DNA of 64,000 bases. Source: Thiohalospira halophila DSM 15071. GTDB taxonomy: Bacteria; Pseudomonadota; Gammaproteobacteria; Thiohalospirales; Thiohalospiraceae. A program made the position numbers and the translations under genes. The notes under the pieces were generated by a model. The model was not told where the DNA came from. It was given only the letters and a program-made list of their open reading frames with translations, and ran no database searches. Positions 55,601 through 62,437 of the stretch are shown here, in pieces. Numbering within the stretch: position 1 is the first letter of the stretch; every line of letters starts with the position of its first letter. The DNA lies in assembly GCF_900112605.1 (NCBI RefSeq), contig NZ_FOMJ01000002.1, positions 124,001 to 188,000 on the forward strand, given 5' to 3'.

Positions 55601-57059
55601 GCACCTTGGCGTGCAGGCGCTCCTGCTCGGCGCGATTCTCCGGCAGGTTCACGCCGCGCTCCTGCATGCGGTCCAGAAGGGCCTCGTGGGACTCCGGCAG
55701 CGGGCCGGTGGTGTAGCCGGCCCGTTTCAGGTTGCGCAGGATGGCCATGAGGGAGCGCGGCACGTCCAGGTTGTCGGCGCCAATGTTGTGCCGGCCCGGC
55801 GGGTGGTTGTAGTAGAGGAGGCCGATGCGCTTGTCGGCGTTGGGCTTGTTCCGCAGCCGGATCCAGTTCGCGGCCCGCTCGGCCATCACCGCCACCTCGC
55901 CGTCCAGGGGGCGGGTGGTGGCAAAGCGCAGGCCGGTGCGCGGGTCGGTGTGCTCGGGCTCGGTGGCGGCCAGGACCAGGGGCTGGCTGGCGCCCTGCAG
56001 CTCCGGCATGCCCACCCGGTAGTGGATGGAGTCCTGGGGCAGGCCGTCGGCGGAGACCCGCCACTCCTGGCGGGTGCGGTCGGTGAGGCGGATGCCCTTG
56101 AGCACCGGCACATCCAGCTCGGTGAGCAGCTCGGTCACCGCCTTGCGGCCGTCGCTGCCGCCCACTACGAAGTTCTGCAGGCTGACCACCGCCCCCAGCT
56201 CGGCCGGGGCGCTGACCTCCTCCAGCCGCGCCACCGCTTGCTGGCTGGCCTCCCCCCAGCGCGCCAGGACCGTGAAGCAGGCCGGCCCCTGGTCCTCGAC
56301 GGCGGCACAGAGGCCATCCAGCAGCTCGCGCTGGCCGGCCTGGTCGCCGTCGTCGTAGGCCAGCACCGCCACCGCCGGCTCGTCCGCGGGCAGGTCCAGT
56401 TCGTCGGCGGCCACCACCTCGCCGTTCTGGTAATAGCGCAGCGGTGCTGCCGGTTGCGGCTCGCCGGCGGTGACCTCCGCCCCGCCCTGGTCGAGGAGCC
56501 AGGCCAGGAGGTTGGCGGCGTTCTCCGCCCCCCGGCCGCGCCAGTAGGCCCGGCCGCGCAGCCAGTCGGCCTGCGCCGGGTGCTCGGCGGCCAGCTCCCG
56601 GGTGAAGGCCAGGGGGTCCTCGTCGGCGGCGGGATCGGCGCGGATCACCTCCAGGTCGTCGCCGGCGAGATCGGCCAGGGGCCGTTCGCCATCGAAGCGG
56701 GAGGCCCGGACCACCGAACGGGCGCTGCTGACGATGAGCACCGGCGCGCCCTCCGGCGGCGGCGCCTGCTGGAGCAGCCGGCGCAGACGCGGGGCGGCGT
56801 CGCCGAAGATGCCGGCCATGAAGACGGCGTCGGCGTCCGCCCACAGACTGGCCACCTGTTCATCCGAGAGCTCGGCGAGCTGGGCGCGGGTGCGCAGAAC
56901 CACCTCGTGGCCGGGGTGGGCGTCCAGATAGCGGTGGGCCCCGGCGGCCAGGGTGGCCGCCGAGCGCTCCGAGACCACGCCCACCAGCTTCGCGGCCTGG
57001 GCGGGGAGGGCCGTGAGCAGGAGGGTGAGCAGGATCAGGTGGGCGGTCCTTCGCAGCAT
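52665..57059 (-). CDS. Exported, membrane-anchored CobN-like chelatase subunit
   Basis: A 1464-residue CobN/ChlH-family protein. The core blocks are HNIGADNLDVPRSLMAILRN, HHLTEMQEEFMPRGLHIFG, LNGNLLPSRVGWEMGVRMAE, LGIKPVWNSRGIVEGIQRQP, DVLFTTSGLFRDLYGQLNGW, RIYGDAPGSYGAGVNRMAER, SNLYGLMDNNDAFDYLGGLS and HGYAGARTMGSKFMEYLWGW. Unlike cytoplasmic CobN it begins with a Sec signal peptide (MLRRTAHLILL...PAQA, cut before AKLVGVV). It ends with a Gln/Glu-rich linker and a single membrane helix (WFLWATGGLALLLLAGGLYN). The bulk should therefore face the periplasm. ATG 57059, 4 bases after the pduO stop and behind GGAG, is chosen over an ATG 13 codons earlier that precedes the signal. No cobS/cobT accompany it. 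It may insert or remove metal from tetrapyrroles taken up by BtuB. Confidence 0.9.
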   Translation of the reverse strand: MLRRTAHLILLTLLLTALPAQAAKLVGVVSERSAATLAAGAHRYLDAHPGHEVVLRTRAQLAELSDEQVASLWADADAVFMAGIFGDAAPRLRRLLQQAPPPEGAPVLIVSSARSVVRASRFDGERPLADLAGDDLEVIRADPAADEDPLAFTRELAAEHPAQADWLRGRAYWRGRGAENAANLLAWLLDQGGAEVTAGEPQPAAPLRYYQNGEVVAADELDLPADEPAVAVLAYDDGDQAGQRELLDGLCAAVEDQGPACFTVLARWGEASQQAVARLEEVSAPAELGAVVSLQNFVVGGSDGRKAVTELLTELDVPVLKGIRLTDRTRQEWRVSADGLPQDSIHYRVGMPELQGASQPLVLAATEPEHTDPRTGLRFATTRPLDGEVAVMAERAANWIRLRNKPNADKRIGLLYYNHPPGRHNIGADNLDVPRSLMAILRNLKRAGYTTGPLPESHEALLDRMQERGVNLPENRAEQERLHAKVPTLSAADYREWFDTLPDAVRAEMTDGPLGYLHQTLHEAERAGRPDLGRGLLGRMHGDLRHLLEGADHPATERARDLLDQLRAEYEALLAEKADASWEQAEELVSGLRDTGIEGLHGWGEAPGRVMVHDDDLLLPGLRFGNVWIGPQPPRGWEVNEELLHANLAVPPPHQYLGYYHWLRDEFEVDALVHLGRHSTYEFLPRRRVGLTDTDYPRLIAGSVPGIYPYIVDGVGEGLQAKRRGLAVMVDHLTPPLSTTPLYDQLLQLRGLVESFESAEGQGSTAARERALERIRAKIAELDMAGELESELRAERNNPDLTLDKVGGDLLVHEVGHHLTEMQEEFMPRGLHIFGTDWAAEERRMMLQSMAGAGEVRDEWRRKLRVSPQREMDALLAGLDGEFVAPGKGNDPIRTPEVLPTGRNFFGLNGNLLPSRVGWEMGVRMAENAREEGSDGAPKGSEAVVLWASDTVRDEGAMVAFGLDMLGIKPVWNSRGIVEGIQRQPLESGRYRRDVLFTTSGLFRDLYGQLNGWLDQSVRLALDGASQTIREKHPALTPALEAALKPLGELRDAGTESLARNLVAAHWVADTREAVDQGADPAAAGQDAIYRIYGDAPGSYGAGVNRMAERSGSWKERGEIADAYRRRMGHVYGAEAGGESAHDGLTRNLGRVERTYLGRASNLYGLMDNNDAFDYLGGLSMAVEAVSGTAPDNRIIDHSNPDDPQMQGLESALLQELRGRYLNPAWLKGQMEHGYAGARTMGSKFMEYLWGWQVTNPRIIDDWVWQEVKSVYMDDKHDLQLDEFLAEGNRAHVRTNMLAIMNVAIQKEFWDASQATQKELAEKLAKAVVENGLPGSGHTRPKHPVFDHVKAQIGDDLARALDQRLRAAGGAQPQGAEGGVTSVTEVRQPPEQQSSRSAAEVAREETGASPERQGQQQAEQQRERQQEQQRDSHLPWFLWATGGLALLLLAGGLYNGMRSGGNHV

Positions 57060-57063
57060 GGTC

Positions 57064-57618
57064 TTACTCCGGGCGCTGGCCGGGCTGCCAGAGGACATCC
57101 TCGCAGCCGGCGTGCTGGTTGATGGCGCGGGCCGCGACGAAGAGGTAGTCGGAGAGGCGGTTGAGGTACTTGAGCCCCTCCGGGTTCACCTCCTCCTCGT
57201 GGGAGAGGGCGTAGACCCGGCGCTCGGCCCGGCGGCAGACGGTGCGCGCCAGGTGGGCCTCGGCCGCCGCGCGGGTGCCGCCGGGGAGGATGAAGTTCTC
57301 CAGCGGCGCCAGGTCGGCGTTGAGGGCGTCCAGGTCGCCCTCCAGCCGCTCGGTGTGGGCGGCCGTGACCATGGTGAAGCCGGGGACGGAGAGTTCGCCG
57401 CCCAGGTCGAAGAGGGTGTGGCGGACCTCCACCAGGGTCTGCGCGATGGCGGCGGACAGCTCGTGGGTGGCCAGGACGCCGATGGTGGCGTTGGTCTCGT
57501 CCACGGCGCCGAAGGCCTCCACCCGCAGGTGGTCCTTGGAGACCCGGGTGCCGTCGCCCAGGCCGGTGCGGCCCTCGTCGCCGGTACGGGTGTAGATCTT
57601 CGAGAGGCGATTGCCCAT
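57064..57618 (-). CDS. pduO: ATP:cob(I)alamin adenosyltransferase, PduO type
   Basis: A 184-residue four-helix-bundle adenosyltransferase. KIYTRTGDEGRTGLGDGTRVSKDHLRVEAFGAVDETNATIGVL is the ATP-binding N-terminus. LPGGTRAAAEAHLARTVCRRAERRVYAL and LNRLSDYLFVAARAINQHAG hold the conserved Arg/Asp/Asn set. It makes adenosylcobalamin from imported corrinoid. Located between tonB and the CobN-like gene in the uptake part of the operon, it probably serves salvage, while cobO serves synthesis. Confidence 0.95.
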   Translation of the reverse strand: MGNRLSKIYTRTGDEGRTGLGDGTRVSKDHLRVEAFGAVDETNATIGVLATHELSAAIAQTLVEVRHTLFDLGGELSVPGFTMVTAAHTERLEGDLDALNADLAPLENFILPGGTRAAAEAHLARTVCRRAERRVYALSHEEEVNPEGLKYLNRLSDYLFVAARAINQHAGCEDVLWQPGQRPE

Positions 57619-57684
57619 GGGAAACTCCTGCAGTAGCGGGCGACGGTCGTCGCCTAGTGGGTTCCTGTTCCGTTCGTGGGCCGG

Positions 57685-58491
57685 TCAGCCCTCCAGGCGG
57701 AAGACCACCGGTAGTTTCAGCTCCACCGATCGGCCCGGAGCCTCCAGTGGGGCGACGCGCTCCAGGGCCCGGCGGGCGGCGTCGTCCAGCATGGCGTGAC
57801 CGGAGCCCCGGGCGACCTGGATGTCGCGGATATCGCCCTCGGCGGTGACGCGGAAGGCGAGGCGGACCTCGCCCTCCCAGCCGCGGCGCACCGCCACCGG
57901 CGGGTAGCGGAAGTGCTCGCCCAGCGCCCCACGGGCCTCGGCGCGCAGGTGGCCGGGGTCGGCCTCCGGGTTGTTGCTGCCGCCGCCCGTTGTATCCGCG
58001 TCGCTGGCGTCCTTCGGGGTGGTGCCGGCCGGGTCGGTGGCCTCGCCGACATCCGCCCGTTCCGATGGGGTCTTCGTGCCGGCTTCGGCTTCTTCGTCGG
58101 GGGGTTCCGGGCTCGGCGCGGTCGCGATTGCCTTGGTGGTCTCGGTCCGTTGCGGCTCGGTGGACGCCTCGGGCTCGGGCGGCTCCGGTGCCGGCCGTTC
58201 CGCGGTGGTCCCGGTGGGCTCCTCCCGGGGTGCCGGTTCCTCGCGGGGTTCGGCCTCGGCCCGGGTAGCTGAGGCTTCTTCGGGGTCACCGCCCTCGGAG
58301 GCGTCCCCGGTCTCCCTCCCGGGGGCGCCTCCGGCGGCGGCGAGCTGGACGCTCATACCGGCCCCGCCGCCGGCCCCGCCGACGGGCTCCGTCGGCGAGC
58401 CGGCGATGAGCAGGGTCCCGGCGTGGGCGGCGGCGGAGAGGAAGACCGCCACCGCCAGGCCGCGCCCGGAGGGGCTCAGCGGAGCCGCCAT
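57685..58491 (-). CDS. tonB: TonB energy-transducing protein
   Basis: A 268-residue TonB. The single N-terminal membrane helix carries the S-x-x-x-H motif (Ser19...His23 in VAVFLSAAAHAGTLL) used to couple to ExbB/ExbD. A ~130-residue Pro/Glu/Thr-rich spacer crosses the periplasm. The C-terminal domain (FRYPPVAVRRGWEGEVRLAFRVTAEGDIRDIQVARGSGHAMLDDAARRALE) contains the YP motif that pairs with receptor TonB boxes. It overlaps btuB by 16 bases, so it is dedicated to the B12-regulated receptor(s). Confidence 0.95.
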   Translation of the reverse strand: MAAPLSPSGRGLAVAVFLSAAAHAGTLLIAGSPTEPVGGAGGGAGMSVQLAAAGGAPGRETGDASEGGDPEEASATRAEAEPREEPAPREEPTGTTAERPAPEPPEPEASTEPQRTETTKAIATAPSPEPPDEEAEAGTKTPSERADVGEATDPAGTTPKDASDADTTGGGSNNPEADPGHLRAEARGALGEHFRYPPVAVRRGWEGEVRLAFRVTAEGDIRDIQVARGSGHAMLDDAARRALERVAPLEAPGRSVELKLPVVFRLEG

Positions 58492-60272
58492 ACCACTTCG
58501 CCGTAGGCGGACTTGCCGGCGGTGTTGTAGCCGTCGGCGAGCTGGTAGTCCGCATCGGTGAGGTTCTCGATGCGGCTGCGCACGGTGAACTGCTCGGTAA
58601 TATCCCAGGCGGCGCGGACGCGGGCCAGGGTGTAAGCGCCCAGGGTGGCGGTGCCGTCGGAGCGGGAGCCCTGGTGTTCCAGGCCGCCGCCGAAGCGCCA
58701 GTCACCCACCCGGCGTTCACCCTCCACCCGCCAGGTGAGGTCGGCGCGCCGGTCCAGGGACTCCCCGGTCTCTTTGTTCTCGGTATCCAGGGAGGTGATG
58801 GAGAGGTCCAGGTCCCACTCCTCACCGGTGAGGCCGACCTCGGTCTCTACGCCGTGGATGCGGGCCTCGTTGACATTCGTGGTCTGAGAGAAGTCATCGG
58901 TGTAGTCGATGAGTTGGTCAACCTCGGTGCGGAAGGCAGTGACTGCGACACGGGCTGCCCCTTGGCGAAGCCGAATGCCGAAATCCGTGGTTCGGGATTC
59001 TTCCGCCTGTAGATCGGGATTGCCAGCGTATAGGCCGCCGAACCCGGGATAATAGAGGTCGTTGAAGGTCGGGGCCTTGAAGGCGGTCCCGTGGCTGGCG
59101 ATCAGCCGGGCACTCTCATTGAGGCGCCAGCCCAGGGCGGCCTGGCCGGTGGTTTGTTCGCCGTAGGCCTCGTTGTCGTCCCAGCGTCCACTAACCTGGA
59201 AGTCCAATCGTTGGCCCATCCACTGGTACTGGAGGTAGCCGGCACGGTTGTAGCGTCGGGTCTCCGCGAATTCTGTCGTACTCTCTTCAACGGAGTCCTC
59301 GTAGTAATCGAGGCCGGCCGTGAGCATCTGCCGGCCGGAGATCGTTAGATCATTCTGCCAGTGGGCCGTGGTCCGCTCGGTGGTAAAGGTGCTGCTGAAA
59401 GCACCGTCGCTGAACGTATCCTGATCGTCCCGATTCTGGCCAATACTCACTTCGCTCTGCCATACAGAGGCCGGACTGAACGCAATGTTGAGGTGGCCGG
59501 CATCGCGGATGGACTCCTGGTAGCTATTACCGCCGGCAAAGGGGTCATATTCGTTCTCGGCGTCGGTGCGGTAGTAGTCCAGGCCCAGCTCCAGCGGACC
59601 GAAGTCGTGGCCGGCGTGGAGGTTGAGGGAGCGGTTGTCGTAGCCATCGGCATCGTCGTTGCCGTTGGCCTGGTCCGTTTTGGCATCGAAGCCGTCAGTA
59701 CTAGCGAAGCTGGCGTCCATCCGCAGACGGGAATTTCCCTCCTGGATGCCCACGCCCATCGATGCCTCACGGGTGTTGTAGCGACCGCCACCTACGCGTA
59801 GATGAGCGGTCTCGCCCTGACGGGTGATGATGTTGACCACCCCGCCGATGGCGTCGGCGCCGTAGAGGCTGGCGCGGGGGCCGCGCACCACCTCCACGCG
59901 CTCGATGATCTCCGGCGGGATGTCCTGGAAGGCGGCACCACCCAGGGTGGCCGAACCCACTCGCTGGCCGTCGATGAGGAAGAGGGTGTGGTCACTGTTG
60001 GTGCCGCGCAGGAAGAGGCTGCTGCTCTTGCCGCGGCCGCCGTTGTGGCTGATCTGGATGCCGGTGCGGTTGGCCAGGAGTTCGGGCAGGTCGGCGGCCT
60101 GGGACTGTTCGATGTCCTCCCGGGTGAGGACGGTGACCGGGGCGAGGGTGGAGTCGACGGTCTCGGCGGTTCGGGTGGCGGTGACCACCACGGGTTCCTG
60201 GGTCTCGGCGGCGGCCGGGGTCGTGGCAATGGCCGCCGCGGCAGCGGCGATCAAGCGTCGCTGGAATGGCAT
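58476..60272 (-). CDS. btuB: BtuB-type TonB-dependent cobalamin receptor
   Basis: A 598-residue receptor, the size of E. coli BtuB (614). The signal peptide (MPFQRRLIAAAAAAIATTP) is followed by the TonB box EPVVVTATRTAETVDSTLAPVTVLTREDIEQSQAADLPELLANRTG, then FLRGTNSDHTLFLIDGQRVGSATLGGAAFQDIPPEIIERVEVVRGPRASLYGADAIGGVVNIIT. All are strongly BtuB-like. The barrel ends GEVVWRLR, without the usual terminal Phe. ATG 60272 has AAGGAGGAAC directly upstream. It is the first gene of the operon behind the distal cobalamin riboswitch, which supports corrinoid specificity. Confidence 0.94.
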   Translation of the reverse strand: MPFQRRLIAAAAAAIATTPAAAETQEPVVVTATRTAETVDSTLAPVTVLTREDIEQSQAADLPELLANRTGIQISHNGGRGKSSSLFLRGTNSDHTLFLIDGQRVGSATLGGAAFQDIPPEIIERVEVVRGPRASLYGADAIGGVVNIITRQGETAHLRVGGGRYNTREASMGVGIQEGNSRLRMDASFASTDGFDAKTDQANGNDDADGYDNRSLNLHAGHDFGPLELGLDYYRTDAENEYDPFAGGNSYQESIRDAGHLNIAFSPASVWQSEVSIGQNRDDQDTFSDGAFSSTFTTERTTAHWQNDLTISGRQMLTAGLDYYEDSVEESTTEFAETRRYNRAGYLQYQWMGQRLDFQVSGRWDDNEAYGEQTTGQAALGWRLNESARLIASHGTAFKAPTFNDLYYPGFGGLYAGNPDLQAEESRTTDFGIRLRQGAARVAVTAFRTEVDQLIDYTDDFSQTTNVNEARIHGVETEVGLTGEEWDLDLSITSLDTENKETGESLDRRADLTWRVEGERRVGDWRFGGGLEHQGSRSDGTATLGAYTLARVRAAWDITEQFTVRSRIENLTDADYQLADGYNTAGKSAYGEVVWRLR

Positions 60273-60397
60273 GGTTCCTCCTTGTGTGAACATCGTTCAG
60301 CGCACCCGCTGGGGGATCGTTCGCGGGGGAGGACAAGGCGGGAGGAACGTGCAGACGCCCCTGCCGCCCGGGGCCCTCCGCACCCGCGGCATCGAAG

Positions 60398-60604
60398 CTC
60401 CAGGCCGGTCTCCGGGCTCGCGAGCGGGGGATGGTTCCCGGGCCTGCGCGCCTTCCCGTGCCGGGCGGCACAGTGGCGTAGGGGCGCAGACTTGACTCGC
60501 CTACCGTTGCGGGGGCAGCGCCGGATTTGCCGCGCGGTGAGAATGCGCGGCGCACCGGTCTTCCCGTTTCACCCCGTCACCCTGTCGGGCTCTCGGGGCA
60601 CCTG
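60398..60604 (-). promoter_or_regulatory. Cobalamin (AdoCbl-type) riboswitch, distal copy
   Basis: On the minus strand the blocks caggtgcc (60597-60604), ggtgaaacgggaagaccgg, ctgcccccgcaacggta, the B12-box core gccactg, gggaaggc and agcccggagaccggcctgg follow in order. It resembles the proximal copy closely in the core but differs in the variable arms. A plausible promoter with a TTGTCC -35 (60638-60643) and an AT-rich -10 lies just upstream. The 125 bases to the btuB ATG form the expression platform; I could not identify a terminator there, so control may act at the ribosome site. Confidence 0.96.
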
Positions 60605-60654
60605 AAGAACTACATATTGTGCCGAAACGGGGGGCGTCGGACAAGGCAGGGGCC

Positions 60655-60691
60655 GGGGTTGCCCCGGGCGGGGCCACCCCGGAAGCCGGGG
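60655..60691. terminator. GC-rich hairpins downstream of the SH3-protein gene
   Basis: ggggttgcccc (60655-60665) pairs with ggggccacccc (60670-60680) with one wobble, and ccccgg / ccgggg (60677-60682, 60686-60691) forms an overlapping alternative hairpin. They follow the stop of the minus-strand gene ending at 60693. There is no U-run, so this is a weak or Rho-assisted terminator at best. Confidence 0.4.
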
Positions 60692-60692
60692 G

Positions 60693-61358
60693 TCAGAAGT
60701 CCCAGGTGCTGCTGCGGCGGCCGCGCAGGTGGGGAAGGATAATGCCGAGGATGAGGCCGGCCAGGAGGACGCCGGCGCCCACCAGGAACCAGTCGCGATT
60801 CTCGGTCCCCTCCAGGTCGGCGACCTCGGCCTGAAGCCGCTTGAGCTCGGTCTCCATCTCCTTGTTCTCGGTGCGCAGCTGTTCGTTCTGCTCGGCGAGT
60901 TCCAGGGGGCGCTCGGCGGCGGAGCGGGCCTCTTCCAGCTCGCTGCGCAGGGTCTCGATGGTGCCCTCCAGCTCCTCCACCTGGCTGGCCAGCTGGTCCC
61001 GCTCGCTGGTGACGGTCTCCAGCTCCGAGGCCAGTGCACCCCGGCGCTGGGTTACCTGGTCCAGCTCGGTGCGGACCTCGGCGAGCTTCTGGGCCGCGGT
61101 GCGCTCCTCGGAGAGGTACTGTTCCTGGATCCAGCCTTCCTGGCCGTCGTCGGTGCGGATGCGGACGTACTCGCCCTCGTCGCTCTCCTCGAGCTTCTCG
61201 ATGCCATCGCCGCTCTCCAGCACCGTGACCACGGGGTGCTGGCTCCCCGGACCGTCGCGGAGGGTGACGTAGAGGACGTCGCGGACCCAGTGGGTGGTCT
61301 GGGCCAGGGCGGGCTGGGCCCCCAGCAGGAGGACGAGCGCCAGCAGGAGATATCGCAT
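60693..61358 (-). CDS. SH3-domain coiled-coil membrane protein (YgiM/TIGR04211-like)
   Basis: A 221-residue envelope protein. The signal peptide MRYLLLALVLLLGAQPALAQ is followed by a bacterial SH3 domain (VRDVLYVTLRDGPGSQHPVVTVLESGDGIEKLEESDEGEYVRIRTDDGQEGWIQEQYL). A long heptad-rich coiled coil (about 85-185) leads to a C-terminal membrane helix (WFLVGAGVLLAGLILGIILPHL) and a short RGRRSS tail. This SH3-coil-TM layout is the TIGR04211 family, which includes E. coli YgiM. The molecular function is unknown; a cell-wall-related role is likely. In E. coli ygiM lies beside cca, and a probable cca 3' end lies about 2.5 kb away here. Confidence 0.88.
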   Translation of the reverse strand: MRYLLLALVLLLGAQPALAQTTHWVRDVLYVTLRDGPGSQHPVVTVLESGDGIEKLEESDEGEYVRIRTDDGQEGWIQEQYLSEERTAAQKLAEVRTELDQVTQRRGALASELETVTSERDQLASQVEELEGTIETLRSELEEARSAAERPLELAEQNEQLRTENKEMETELKRLQAEVADLEGTENRDWFLVGAGVLLAGLILGIILPHLRGRRSSTWDF

Positions 61359-61443
61359 CAAGCCTTCCTCTTTGCGGTGTGGGCGAAGATTCGGATCGCC
61401 CACAGGATAAACCGGTGTCCCGGCCGGGGGAATGTCGACCGGT

Positions 61444-62436
61444 TCACGTTTCCGTCATCGGGGGCGTACGCCGGGTCGGGGCCTCGAAGTCGAGCAGGGG
61501 CCCGGCCGGGACGATGCCGGTGGGATTGAGGCTGGGATGACTGCGGTAGTAGTGGTGCTTGATGTGGTCCATGCGCACCGTCTCCGCGATGCCCGGGGTC
61601 TGGTAGAGGGCGCGGGTGTAGTCCCACAGCTCCGGGTAGTCCATGAGCCGCCGGGCGTTGCACTTGAAGTGGCTGTAGTAGACGGCGTCGAAGCGCACCA
61701 GGGTGGTGAAGAGCCGCCAGTCCGCCTCGGTGACGCGACCGCCGGTGAGCCAGGTCTGCTCGCCCAGGTGCTCCTCCAGCCGGTCCAGGGCCTCGAACAG
61801 GCGCTCCCAGGCCGCCTCGTAGGCGTCCTGGGCGGTGGCGAAGCCGGCGCGGTAGACGCCGTTGTTCACGTCCTCGTAGATGAACTCGTTGAGGGCCTCG
61901 ATGGCCTCCTGCAGGTCCTCGGGGTAGAGGTCCAGGGGGCGGGCGTCCACGCCGTCGAAGGCGCTGCCGAGCATGCGCACCAGGTCGGCGGACTCGTTGT
62001 TGACGATGGTCCCGCGCTCCTTGTCCCAGAGGCAGGGGACGGTGACGATGCCGGTGACTTTCGGGTCGGCGCGCAGGTAGTTCTCGTAGAGATACTCGGC
62101 GCCGTTGACGGTGTCCCCGGTGGTGCCGGGGAAGTCGGTAGCGAAGTCCCAGCTCTTCGAGCCCATGACGGGATTGACCACGTCCACACTGATCATCGAC
62201 TCCAGCCCTTTCAGGGCGCGCACCGCCAGGACCCGGTGGGCCCAGGGGCAGGCGTAGGAGACGTAGAGGTGGTAGCGGCCGGCCTCGGCGGGGAAGCCGC
62301 CCTCACCGGTGGGGCCGGGACTCCCGTCCGGGGTGATCCAGTTGCGGAACGGCTGCGCCTTGCGGACGAACTCGCCGCCCTCCTGCTCCTGCTCCAGCCA
62401 GCCCTCGTGCAGCTCTCCCTCTACCAGTAGGCCCAT
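61444..62436 (-). CDS. yqjG: Glutathionyl-hydroquinone reductase (YqjG/PcpF family)
   Basis: A 330-residue Xi-class glutathione transferase. The catalytic Cys63 lies in YVSYACPWAHRVLAVRALKGL. VVNPVMGSKSWDF, VPCLWDKERGTIVNNESADLVRML, INxGVY-like DVNNGVYRAGFATAQDAYE and FNPTGIVP-like SLNPTGIVPAGP match the family. It reduces glutathionyl-hydroquinones in the cytoplasm. It starts one base after the aldehyde dehydrogenase stop codon, so the two are probably cotranscribed. Confidence 0.94.
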   Translation of the reverse strand: MGLLVEGELHEGWLEQEQEGGEFVRKAQPFRNWITPDGSPGPTGEGGFPAEAGRYHLYVSYACPWAHRVLAVRALKGLESMISVDVVNPVMGSKSWDFATDFPGTTGDTVNGAEYLYENYLRADPKVTGIVTVPCLWDKERGTIVNNESADLVRMLGSAFDGVDARPLDLYPEDLQEAIEALNEFIYEDVNNGVYRAGFATAQDAYEAAWERLFEALDRLEEHLGEQTWLTGGRVTEADWRLFTTLVRFDAVYYSHFKCNARRLMDYPELWDYTRALYQTPGIAETVRMDHIKHHYYRSHPSLNPTGIVPAGPLLDFEAPTRRTPPMTET

Positions 62437-62437
62437 G

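Noticed and set aside
52665-57059. Calling the large chelatase a standard cytoplasmic CobN for cobalt insertion
   Set aside because: The N-terminus is a Sec signal peptide and the C-terminus a membrane helix, and neither cobS nor cobT is nearby; family assignment is kept but cytoplasmic function is not assumed.
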